Below, one piece after another: positions 1-5,994 of a stretch of DNA of 6,112 nt. How positions within the stretch are numbered: position 1 is the stretch's first letter; each line of letters begins with the position of its first letter. The translations under genes and the position numbers were made by a program. Source of the DNA: Vulcanimicrobiota bacterium. Its GTDB lineage: Bacteria > Vulcanimicrobiota > Vulcanimicrobiia > Vulcanimicrobiales > Vulcanimicrobiaceae. Below the pieces are notes generated by a model that worked only from the letters and a program-made list of their open reading frames with translations, was not told the DNA's origin and searched no databases. The stretch is taken from positions 1 to 6,112 of the forward strand of contig JASHXG010000029.1 of assembly GCA_030043675.1 (NCBI GenBank), read 5' to 3'.

Positions 1-210
1 AACGGCAACCTCATCGTCGCGAATACGCAAGGGACGGCCAACACGCTGGTCGAGTTGACGCCGGCCGGCAAGGTCCTCGATACGAAGGTGGTGGACACGA
101 GCAGCACGCAGGGTGTCTTCGGTCTGGCCGCTGCGGGCACGACCGACTCCAACACGGTGCTTTACTTCACCGACACCAACGACAACGACGTCCACGAGCT
201 CGAGCCGTAG
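1..210 (+). CDS. C-terminal part of an NHL-like beta-propeller protein (5' end outside window)
   Basis: Frame 1 is open from the first base to the TAG at 208-210, giving 69 residues of a protein whose start lies to the left. The text has the rhythm of NHL/SMP-30-type propeller blades: NGNLIVAN followed by NTLVELTPAGKVL, then a second unit GLAAAG, VLYFTDTNDNDVHELEP. The N-G-N-L-(aliphatic)-V-A and L-Y-F-T-D-T-N-D-N patterns are typical of the inner strands of such blades. The protein stops cleanly after the last blade, with no C-terminal anchor. Propellers of this type are usually secreted binding or scaffold proteins, but some are lactonases; no catalytic residues can be assigned from this fragment. 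It converges on the phosphoesterase array with only 16 bp between the stops and no evident terminator, so read-through antisense transcription is possible. It is not co-transcribed with the array, so a functional link is only a guess. Confidence 0.72.
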   Translation, partial: NGNLIVANTQGTANTLVELTPAGKVLDTKVVDTSSTQGVFGLAAAGTTDSNTVLYFTDTNDNDVHELEP

Positions 211-226
211 GGCGCCGCCGCCGGGA

Positions 227-1621
227 TTACTCCGTATCGACCGGCTCGGCTAAGTCCGCCGGCGACTGGTGAAGAAAGTGCGAGGCGGGGTACGGCGCGG
301 AAATCGGCATAAACGGGCGCGGCGTTTGGGTGAAATCGAAGCTGTCGTCGAGGCTCCTGGCTCGCGTGTCGGTGTAGCCCGCGGTGGCCGGCCCGAGCGT
401 CGGCAGGTTGAACGCCTGCTCGATGAACCTGAGGATGCTGCCGAACTCGTATTGGGTGTGCGACACGTACCCTTGCTTGGCATACGGCGAAATGATGAGG
501 CACGGCACGCGGATACCTAAGCCGCGAAAGTCCAGTTGCGGCGGCGGCACGTTATCGTACCATCCGCCCCAGTCGTCCCAGAGAACGATGATCGCGGTGG
601 AGTCCCAATACGGGCTCTCGCCGATTGCGTTGACGACCGAAGCGACCCAGGAAGGACCGGTGTCACTGCGGTTGCCGGGGTGATCCGAGTTGCGGAACGT
701 CGGCGTGACCCAGGTCACCGCGGCCAACTCTCCCTCGCCGGGATCCTTTAGGATGTGAGCCTGCGGCACGATGATATTTCGCCTCCAGTCGCGACCGTAG
801 CGCACGTACCTAATCGCCTCGAAGGGTTCCCAAATGCCGCCGTCGAGCCGTCTGGAGGCGTAGTACTTCCAGGAGATGCCGTTGCTAGTGTCGGCGATCG
901 GCGGATTGTCGAGCATCTGCGCCATCGTAGTGAACTGATCGAAGCAGGGGAACGGTCCGGTGTCTATGCTCACCTTGCGCTTTTCGTTAACGGTCGAGCT
1001 CGTTGTGCCTGGAGGCGAGTCGCAATCGCCGTATGCACCGTCGGGCTGATCAACCTCAGCCTTCCTGGGCGTGAGATTGTCGGTGCCGGCAATCAGGGTG
1101 AGATGCGCGGTGAAGCTGCCGCCGAACTCGGTCGGAAACATATGATCGGCGAGCACGTACTCGCGTGCCATCGTCCAGTACGGCGCGATCAGCGAGCGCT
1201 CCACGTACGAGTAGGCGCGCGGCCACCCTCGTATCGTGCCCTCGATCGCGAAGCCGTCCATCTTACCGTGGTTCCAATCGGGTATCGCGGAGCCCCAGTT
1301 ATGGACCAGGTTACTGCCGCCGAACGTGGTTGGGCGCAGCTCGAGTTTCTTGCCGTTGGAGTAGCCGAAGGTCGGTGCGTCGGCACCTGGATAGCCGGCG
1401 AAGAAGTTTTCGAAGCTGCGGTTCTCTTGAATGATGACGACAACGTGCTTGACGTACGTCCCGACGGGATTTCCCAATGAGGCTGGACTGACGGGTGTCA
1501 GCCCGTCAAATTGGTTGCCCGGCGCGCTCAGCCCGCCGGAGCAGCCGGTGACCAGCGCCCCAAACGCAATATGTACGAGGAGCTTACGCGGCCCCCGTCC
1601 TGTCTTGGCCCAAAGCATCAT
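227..1621 (-). CDS. Phosphoesterase-family lipoprotein, array copy A (phospholipase C / acid phosphatase type)
   Basis: Predicted to hydrolyse phosphomonoesters or phospholipid head groups outside the cytoplasm; the substrate is unknown. The 464-residue product has a lipoprotein signal peptide with lipobox LVTGC (Cys27). It then carries family landmarks: QENRSFENFF (Glu66-Asn67, matching the Glu43-Asn44 metal ligands of Francisella AcpA), GKMDG near 119-123, GGSFTAH at 167-173 (Ser169 or Thr171 is the likely nucleophile), SDHP at 312-315 and WDDWGGWYDN at 348-357 (Asp349-Asp350 in the place of AcpA Asp386-Glu387). A Cys200/Cys226 pair could form a disulfide. Length is near the family core, without the C-terminal extension of classical haemolytic phospholipases C. 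This copy alone has about seven extra residues near 239-249 (NPPIADTSNGI). Two adjacent ATGs (1621 and 1618) are possible starts; the first sits six bases from a GGGAG. It is the last gene of the minus-strand array. Family assignment is firm, specificity is not. Confidence 0.93.
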   Translation of the reverse strand: MMLWAKTGRGPRKLLVHIAFGALVTGCSGGLSAPGNQFDGLTPVSPASLGNPVGTYVKHVVVIIQENRSFENFFAGYPGADAPTFGYSNGKKLELRPTTFGGSNLVHNWGSAIPDWNHGKMDGFAIEGTIRGWPRAYSYVERSLIAPYWTMAREYVLADHMFPTEFGGSFTAHLTLIAGTDNLTPRKAEVDQPDGAYGDCDSPPGTTSSTVNEKRKVSIDTGPFPCFDQFTTMAQMLDNPPIADTSNGISWKYYASRRLDGGIWEPFEAIRYVRYGRDWRRNIIVPQAHILKDPGEGELAAVTWVTPTFRNSDHPGNRSDTGPSWVASVVNAIGESPYWDSTAIIVLWDDWGGWYDNVPPPQLDFRGLGIRVPCLIISPYAKQGYVSHTQYEFGSILRFIEQAFNLPTLGPATAGYTDTRARSLDDSFDFTQTPRPFMPISAPYPASHFLHQSPADLAEPVDTE

Positions 1622-1667
1622 CGGGCGCTCCCGGTATAGTCGTCTGTTGAAGAGGATGCAGTTTGCC
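1619..1667 (-). repeat. Leader repeat, copy A version
   Basis: The roughly 49 bases from GGCAAA (1667-1662, minus strand) to the ATG align with the 50 bases in front of copy B. Shared elements in order are GGCAAA, GCATC, a diverged middle, then GGAGCGCCCGATG, with homology continuing into the first codons (GCTTTGG). The duplication that produced A and B therefore included the translation start region. Copies C and D do not show this leader. Confidence 0.7.
1628..1632 (-). promoter_or_regulatory. Ribosome binding site of copy A
   Basis: GGGAG on the minus strand, six bases before the ATG at 1621 and nine before the alternative ATG at 1618. Both spacings are workable, so it does not decide between the two starts. 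The stretch GGAGCGCCCGATGA is identical to that in front of copy B. Confidence 0.7.
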
Positions 1668-1680
1668 GCCTGCCTCTTCA
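1648..1680 (-). other. Stem-loop in the spacer between copies B and A
   Basis: TGAAGAGG at 1648-1655 and CCTCTTCA at 1673-1680 are perfect 8-bp inverted repeats. CAG (1659-1661) and CTG (1670-1672) extend the stem after a 3-base bulge (ATG, 1656-1658), leaving an 8-base loop. On the minus-strand transcript the hairpin lies 30 bases after the stop of copy B and ends 26 bases before the ATG of copy A, upstream of its ribosome binding site. No T-run follows it in the direction of transcription, so it does not look like a standard intrinsic terminator. A role in mRNA stability, processing or partial attenuation between the two genes is an inference. Copy B's leader, homologous in this half, lacks the inverted repeat. 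Confidence 0.55.
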
Positions 1681-1710
1681 GTGCCTTTGCCGGCGACGCA
1701 GCGGCTTGCG

Positions 1711-3081
1711 TTACTCCGTGTCGACCGGTTCGGCTTCGTCGGCGGCCGATTCGTGCAGGAAGTGGGAAGGGCCGACGACTGACGGCAGCGGCTTGAAGGG
1801 GCGCGGCCGCTGCGTGAAGTCGAAGGCATCCTCGAGGCTGGTGGCTCGACTGTCGGTGTAGCCCTTATCGGTCGGCCCGAGCGGCGACAGGTTGAAGGCC
1901 TCTTCGATAAACTTGAGGATGCTGCCGTACTCGTATTGCGTGTGGTCGACGTAGCCGTGCTTAGCGTACGGCGAGACGATCAGGCACGGCACCCTCATCC
2001 CGAGGCCGCGAAAATCGAGCTGCGGCGGCGGCGCATTGTCGTACCAGCCGCCCCAATCGTCCCAGAGAATGACGATTGCCGTCGACTTCCAATACTTGCT
2101 CTCGCCGACCGCATTCACGACGGATGCGACCCACGACGGACCCAGCGAGCTACGGTGCGCGGGATGGTCGGAATCTTTGGCGGTCGGCGTCACCCAGGTC
2201 ACCGATGCCAACTGGCCCTGACCGGGATCGGTTAAGATCCTGGACTGGGGAGCGATGATGTTCTTCTCCCAGTCGGGCCCGTAGCGCACGTACTTGATCG
2301 CTTCAAAAGGTTCCCAAAAACCGGCGTCGAGCAGCTTGGTCGCATAGAACTTCCACGAAACGTTGGCTGCGTCGAGCGTTTCGGCCATCGTGTTGAACTC
2401 GTTGAAACACGGATATGGCCCGCTGTAGTAGTCCTCGTGGCGCTTGTCGTTGAGCGTGGAGCTCGTGGTGCCGGGAGGCGAGTCGCAGTCGTCGGGTGCG
2501 GCGCTCGGGAAATCGACCTCGGCCAGCTTGGGTTTGAGATTATCCGTGCCCGCGACCAGGGTCAGGTGCGCCGTAAAGCTCCCGCCGAACTCGGTCGGAA
2601 ACATATGATCGACGAGCACGTAGTCATGCGCCATCGTCCAATAGGGCACGATGAGGGAGTGTTCTACATACGCGTAGGCGGGATCTTTGCCCCAAAGCTG
2701 CGTATTGCCGAGCTGATACGCCCCATCCATCTTGCCATGGTCCCACTCGCGCATCGAAGAGTTCCAGTCATGTTCGATGTCGGGGCCGATGAACGTAATC
2801 GCATGGAGCCGCACCTTCTTGGTCCCGGCGAGACCCCACAGCGGTGCATCGGCGCCCGGATATCCCGCAAAGAAGTTTTCGAAGCTGCGGTTCTCCTGAA
2901 TGATCACCACGACGTGCTTGATGTACTTGCCGACGGGATTCCCGGCTGCGATCCTCGTGGCGGGCATCGGTGCCGCGGCCGGCACGCCCGGCCCGCCGGA
3001 GCAGCCGGCGACCAACGCCAGCAATAGAGCATGAGCGAGCGCCTTACTAGGCACCCGTCTTTCCTTGGTCCAAAGCCTCAT
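1711..3081 (-). CDS. Phosphoesterase-family lipoprotein, array copy B
   Basis: A 456-residue paralogue of its neighbours. The signal peptide has a basic n-region (KERRVPSK), a hydrophobic stretch and lipobox LVAGC with Cys27, followed by a Pro/Ala-rich linker of about 20 residues. Putative active-site elements: Glu63-Asn64 in QENRSFENFF, GKMDG near 116-120, Ser168/Thr170 in GGSFTAH, Asp305-His306 in SDHP, and Asp341-Asp342 in WDDWGGWYDN. The Cys199/Cys225 pair keeps the 26-residue spacing seen in the other copies. The tail FLHESAADEAEPVDTE resembles that of copy A more than those of C and D, and the shared leader also makes A and B the closest pair at their 5' ends. The ATG at 3081 is well supported by AAGGAG six bases upstream. 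A 122-bp spacer separates it from copy C and an 89-bp spacer from copy A. It is expected to be anchored in a membrane and to act on an extracytoplasmic phosphate ester of unknown identity. Confidence 0.94.
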   Translation of the reverse strand: MRLWTKERRVPSKALAHALLLALVAGCSGGPGVPAAAPMPATRIAAGNPVGKYIKHVVVIIQENRSFENFFAGYPGADAPLWGLAGTKKVRLHAITFIGPDIEHDWNSSMREWDHGKMDGAYQLGNTQLWGKDPAYAYVEHSLIVPYWTMAHDYVLVDHMFPTEFGGSFTAHLTLVAGTDNLKPKLAEVDFPSAAPDDCDSPPGTTSSTLNDKRHEDYYSGPYPCFNEFNTMAETLDAANVSWKFYATKLLDAGFWEPFEAIKYVRYGPDWEKNIIAPQSRILTDPGQGQLASVTWVTPTAKDSDHPAHRSSLGPSWVASVVNAVGESKYWKSTAIVILWDDWGGWYDNAPPPQLDFRGLGMRVPCLIVSPYAKHGYVDHTQYEYGSILKFIEEAFNLSPLGPTDKGYTDSRATSLEDAFDFTQRPRPFKPLPSVVGPSHFLHESAADEAEPVDTE

Positions 3082-3128
3082 CGGGCGCTCCTTACGACGG
3101 TACGCACTGGAACGATGCTGTTTTTGCC
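3079..3128 (-). repeat. Leader repeat, copy B version
   Basis: Counterpart of the leader in front of copy A (1619-1667): GGCAAA, then GCATC, then GGAGCGCCCGATG in the same order and with nearly equal spacing. The middle has diverged, and the inverted repeat of the A leader is absent here. Confidence 0.7.
3088..3093 (-). promoter_or_regulatory. Ribosome binding site of copy B
   Basis: AAGGAG on the minus strand, six bases before the ATG at 3081. It is the strongest Shine-Dalgarno sequence in the window and fixes the start of copy B. Confidence 0.8.
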
Positions 3129-3163
3129 ACCCGCCGGCGCCGCACCTGGACCGTCTAAGAGGA

Positions 3164-3178
3164 AGCGGGGAAGCCGCT
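3164..3178 (-). other. Small hairpin with pyrimidine tail in the spacer after copy C
   Basis: On the minus-strand transcript AGCGG, a CUUCC loop and CCGCU form a 5-bp GC-rich stem starting 25 bases after the stop of copy C, followed by UCCUCUUAG. It could be a weak intrinsic terminator or a stabilising 3' structure that separates C from B. The stem is short and the tail is not a true U-run, so it could equally be chance in GC-rich DNA. The rest of the 3082-3203 spacer holds the copy B leader and no open reading frame that I can support. Confidence 0.3.
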
Positions 3179-3203
3179 GGGCGCTCGTACGCCGGCGCTA
3201 GCC

Positions 3204-4568
3204 TTACTCGGTATCGACCGGTTCGTCGGAGGGCGCCTCACTGCGGATACGTTCGGCGTATGGCGACGGAATCGGAATCGGCTTGAACGCCCGCGGCGCT
3301 TGCGTGAAGTCGAAGCTATCCACGAGGCTGTGGGCTCTGGTGTCGGTGTAACCGGCCGAGGTCGGCCCGAGCGGCTGCAGGTCAAATGCTTGCTCGATGA
3401 ACTTGAGGATGCTGCCGTATTCGTACTGCGTATGCGAAACGTAGCCGCGCTTGGCGTAGGGCGAGAGGATGAGGCACGGTACGCGAATGCCGAGCCCGCG
3501 AAAATCGCGCTGCGGCGGGGGCGCGTTGTCGTACCAGCCGCCCCAATCGTCCCAAACAATGATGATCGCGGTCGACTTCCAGTAGCTGCTCTCGCCGATC
3601 GCGTTCACGACCGAGGCTACCCACGAGGGTCCGAGCGGACTGTGAGCGCCCGGGTGATCCGAATCCTGTTTGCTGGGCGTGACCCAGTCGACCGACGCGA
3701 GTTGGTGCTTGGCGGGGTCCTTTAAGACCCGGGTCTGCGGCGCGATGATGTCGTGGCTCCAGTCTGAGCCGTAGCGCACGTATTTGATGCCCTCGAACGG
3801 CTCCCATATACCGGCGTCGAGCAGCTTGGTGGCGTAGTATTTCCACGAGACGCCCGCGTCGTCGAGCGTTTGCGCCATCGTATTGAACTGCGTGAAGCAT
3901 GGGAATGGTCCGGTGAAATAGCTAATCCGCCGATGCCGATTAACCGTCGAGCTCGTCGTGCCGGGAGGCGAATCGCAATCGTCGGGCTCGCCGTCGGGGA
4001 AGTTGACCTCGGCCTTGTCGGGGCTGAGATTATCCGTGCCCGCGACCAGCGTCAGATGCGCGGTAAAGCTCCCCCCAAACTCGGTCGGAAACATGTGATC
4101 GGCAAGGACGTAACGCCGCGCCATCGTCCAGTACGGCGCGATCAGCGAGCGTTGAACGTAGGCGTAAGCCGGATACGCTCCGCTCGGCGAGCGCGTGCCG
4201 AATTCGTAGAAACCGTCCATCTTCCCGTCGTCCCAGTCGGCCATCGACGATTTCCAGTCGTGCTTCAGGTCCGGTCCGTCGAACGTAATCTCGTGCAGCG
4301 GAACCGTCGCCGTGCCGGCCATGCCGGACATCGGCGCGTCGGCTCCCGGATATCCGGCGAAAAAGTTTTCGAAGCTGCGGTTCTCTTGAATGATGACCAC
4401 GACGTGCTTGATGTAACGGGAGACCGGATTGCCGGTCGCCGGCATGACCGCGGGCGTCAGCCCGCCGAGCGCGCCGCCCGGGGCGCTGGGTCCGACGCAG
4501 CCCGCGAGCAGCGCTAGCAGTGCAAAATTGACGAACGCTCTACGAGGCATTCTGGCTCGTTCTTTCAT
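3204..4568 (-). CDS. Phosphoesterase-family lipoprotein, array copy C, possible Tat substrate
   Basis: The product is 454 residues from the ATG at 4568, or 448 from an in-frame ATG at 4550. Neither start has a good ribosome binding site: a GGA lies 11 bases before the first, and a GAG five bases before the second. The signal peptide reads PRRAFVNFALLALLAGC, with Cys24 as lipobox cysteine (LLAGC). The R-R-x-F pattern approaches a twin-arginine motif, which the other copies lack. Core landmarks: Glu62-Asn63 in QENRSFENFF, GKMDG at 115-119, Ser167/Thr169 in GGSFTAH, Cys198/Cys224, Asp304-His305 in SDHP, and Asp340-Asp341 in WDDWGGWYDN. The tail, with YAERIR and EAPSDEPVDTE, is nearly the same as in copy D, and 3388-3466 is identical in DNA to part of D, so C and D form the second close pair. 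The enzyme role is as for the other copies; whether C folds before export (Tat) is an inference from two arginines. Confidence 0.92.
   Translation of the reverse strand: MKERARMPRRAFVNFALLALLAGCVGPSAPGGALGGLTPAVMPATGNPVSRYIKHVVVIIQENRSFENFFAGYPGADAPMSGMAGTATVPLHEITFDGPDLKHDWKSSMADWDDGKMDGFYEFGTRSPSGAYPAYAYVQRSLIAPYWTMARRYVLADHMFPTEFGGSFTAHLTLVAGTDNLSPDKAEVNFPDGEPDDCDSPPGTTSSTVNRHRRISYFTGPFPCFTQFNTMAQTLDDAGVSWKYYATKLLDAGIWEPFEGIKYVRYGSDWSHDIIAPQTRVLKDPAKHQLASVDWVTPSKQDSDHPGAHSPLGPSWVASVVNAIGESSYWKSTAIIIVWDDWGGWYDNAPPPQRDFRGLGIRVPCLILSPYAKRGYVSHTQYEYGSILKFIEQAFDLQPLGPTSAGYTDTRAHSLVDSFDFTQAPRAFKPIPIPSPYAERIRSEAPSDEPVDTE
3388..3466 (-). repeat. 79-bp tract identical to copy D (conversion tract, C side)
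   Basis: All 79 bases are identical to 4801-4879 in copy D, including synonymous positions. After one mismatch the match continues for 12 more bases. Surrounding C/D sequence differs at many third codon positions, and copies A and B differ here too. The tract encodes the region around RGYVSHTQYEYGSILKFIEQA, near the C-terminal end of the catalytic domain. Confidence 0.85.
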
Positions 4569-4616
4569 CCGGGCGTTCGTCCAGCCCTCTGCCGCACCCG
4601 CGCGGTGGCGGTGTGG
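4569..4616 (-). other. 48-bp spacer between copies D and C
   Basis: A GC-rich spacer with only a 4-bp CACC/GGTG inverted repeat and no recognisable promoter or terminator. An AGAGGG at 4585-4590 is 16 bases from the ATG at 4568, too far to be a standard ribosome binding site. It lacks the A/B leader. Co-transcription of D and C is the simplest reading. Confidence 0.4.
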
Positions 4617-5990
4617 TTACTCGGTGTCGACCGGTTCGTCCGAGGGTGCCTCAGTGCGGATGCGCTCCGCGTACCCCGGCGGAATCGGAATCGGCTTGAA
4701 CGCGCGCGGCGCTTGCGTGAAGTCGAAACCGTCCACGATGCTGTTGGCCCGCGTGTCGGTGTAACCTTCCGACGTCGGACCGAGCGCGGGCAGGTCAAAG
4801 GCTTGCTCGATGAACTTGAGGATGCTGCCGTATTCGTACTGCGTATGCGAAACGTAGCCGCGCTTGGCGTAGGGCGAGACGATGAGGCACGGAACGCGAA
4901 TGCCCAGCCCGCGAAAGTCGAGCTGCGGCGGGGGCGCGTTGTCGTACCAGCCTCCCCAATCGTCCCACAGAATGACGATCGCGCTCGATTTCCAATAGCG
5001 GCTCTCGCCGACGGCATTCACGACCGAAGCCACCCAGGGTGGACCCAAAGGGCTTTTGACCGCCGGATGGTCTGAATCGATCCTGCTGGGGCTCACCCAC
5101 GTGACCGGCGCGAGCCTCCCTTCGCGCGGATCGGTCAAGATCTTGGTCTGCGGCGCGATGATGTCTTTGCTCCAATCGGGACCATAACGGACGTACTTTA
5201 TCGCTTCGAAAGGCTCCCAGGCACCGGCGTGGAGGCGGGCTATGGCATAGTACTTCCATCGAATGCCTGCCGCATCGAGCGTATCCGCGATGGTCCTAAA
5301 CTGTGTGAAACACGGAAACGGGCCGGTGAAGCCGCTAACGACCCGATACACGTTCAGCGTTTGCGTCCGCGTGCCCGGTGCGTCGTCGCAATCGTCGTAC
5401 TTGCCATCTGAGAAGTTGACGATCGCTTTGTGGGGCCTGATATTGTCGGTACCCGCGACGAGCGTTAGATGCGCGGTGAAGCTGCCTCCGAACTCGGTCG
5501 GGAACATGCGATCGGCGAGGACGTACTCGCGCGCCATCGTCCAGTACGGCGCAATCAGCGAGCGTTTCACATAGGCGTAAGCCGGATCGCGCGCGCCGGA
5601 CGGCGCCGTGTTTGCTGCGATGCTGGCGAAACCGTCCATCTTTCCGTTATCCCAATCGACCATGGACGCGTGCCAGTTGTGCGGGAAGTCGGGTCCGTCA
5701 AAGGTGACTTCATGGAGCGGAATGTGAAAGCGCACTCCGTGTTTCCCGATCTTGAATCCGTTGAGCGGCGCGTCGGCGCCGGGATAGCCCGCAAAGAAGT
5801 TCTCGAAGCTGCGATTTTCCTGGATGATCACGACGACGTGCTTGATATAACGGGAGACCGGATTCCCGGTCGCCGGCGTGATCTCGTAGGGAAGGGCGTA
5901 TCCGGGCTTGGGGAGCGCGCCGCTGCCTCCGCCGCATCCGGCGGCGAGGGCAAGTCCGGCGGCCAGAAGGGCGAGTCGAGTGGCGCGCAA
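4617..5990 (-). CDS. Phosphoesterase-family lipoprotein, array copy D, TTG start
   Basis: I place the start at the TTG of 5988-5990, giving 457 residues that begin with a proper lipoprotein signal (MRATRLALLAAG, then LAAGC with Cys19). A longer in-frame reading from a TTG at 6053 adds 21 polar residues that lie inside copy E and would spoil the signal peptide. The chosen start is four bases after the stop of E and has no evident Shine-Dalgarno sequence, so translation probably depends on reinitiation by ribosomes leaving E. Landmarks: Glu58-Asn59, GKMDG at 116-120, Ser170/Thr172 in GGSFTAH, Cys201/Cys227, Asp307-His308, and Asp343-Asp344. It has the most changes in conserved places: DRMFP in place of DHMFP (Arg161), and CDDAPGTRTQ where the others have CDSPPGTTSS. 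It also carries a slightly longer loop near 80-90. The metal-site motifs are intact, so it should still be an enzyme, perhaps with shifted specificity. Confidence 0.9.
   Translation of the reverse strand: MRATRLALLAAGLALAAGCGGGSGALPKPGYALPYEITPATGNPVSRYIKHVVVIIQENRSFENFFAGYPGADAPLNGFKIGKHGVRFHIPLHEVTFDGPDFPHNWHASMVDWDNGKMDGFASIAANTAPSGARDPAYAYVKRSLIAPYWTMAREYVLADRMFPTEFGGSFTAHLTLVAGTDNIRPHKAIVNFSDGKYDDCDDAPGTRTQTLNVYRVVSGFTGPFPCFTQFRTIADTLDAAGIRWKYYAIARLHAGAWEPFEAIKYVRYGPDWSKDIIAPQTKILTDPREGRLAPVTWVSPSRIDSDHPAVKSPLGPPWVASVVNAVGESRYWKSSAIVILWDDWGGWYDNAPPPQLDFRGLGIRVPCLIVSPYAKRGYVSHTQYEYGSILKFIEQAFDLPALGPTSEGYTDTRANSIVDGFDFTQAPRAFKPIPIPPGYAERIRTEAPSDEPVDTE
4801..4879 (-). repeat. 79-bp tract identical to copy C (conversion tract, D side)
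   Basis: Exact counterpart of 3388-3466. The left boundary is a T/G difference (3387 versus 4800) and the right boundary a G/C difference (3467 versus 4880). Confidence 0.85.
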
Positions 5991-5994
5991 TCGG

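Noticed and set aside
755..1480. 241-codon open frame on the plus strand, antisense to copy A, with similar antisense frames in the other copies (for example 2437-3027, 3870-4517, 5469-6035)
   Set aside because: These lie opposite well-supported genes and recur because the paralogues share codon patterns in GC-rich DNA. Their translations are arginine-rich and unlike any known family, and no ribosome binding sites stand out.
1630..1670. Possible promoter with a TATACC -10-like hexamer in front of copy A
   Set aside because: No TTGACA-like -35 at a suitable distance (CTGCAT at 17 bases), and sigma factor preferences of the host are unknown; a chance match is likely.
1696..1711. ACGCA/TGCGT inverted repeat at the end of copy B
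   Set aside because: Only 5 bp with a 6-base loop, overlapping the stop codon and with no T-run; too weak to call a terminator.
3121..3203. GC palindromes (CGGCGCCG, CGTACG) in the spacer between C and B
   Set aside because: Short self-complementary words are expected by chance at this base composition.
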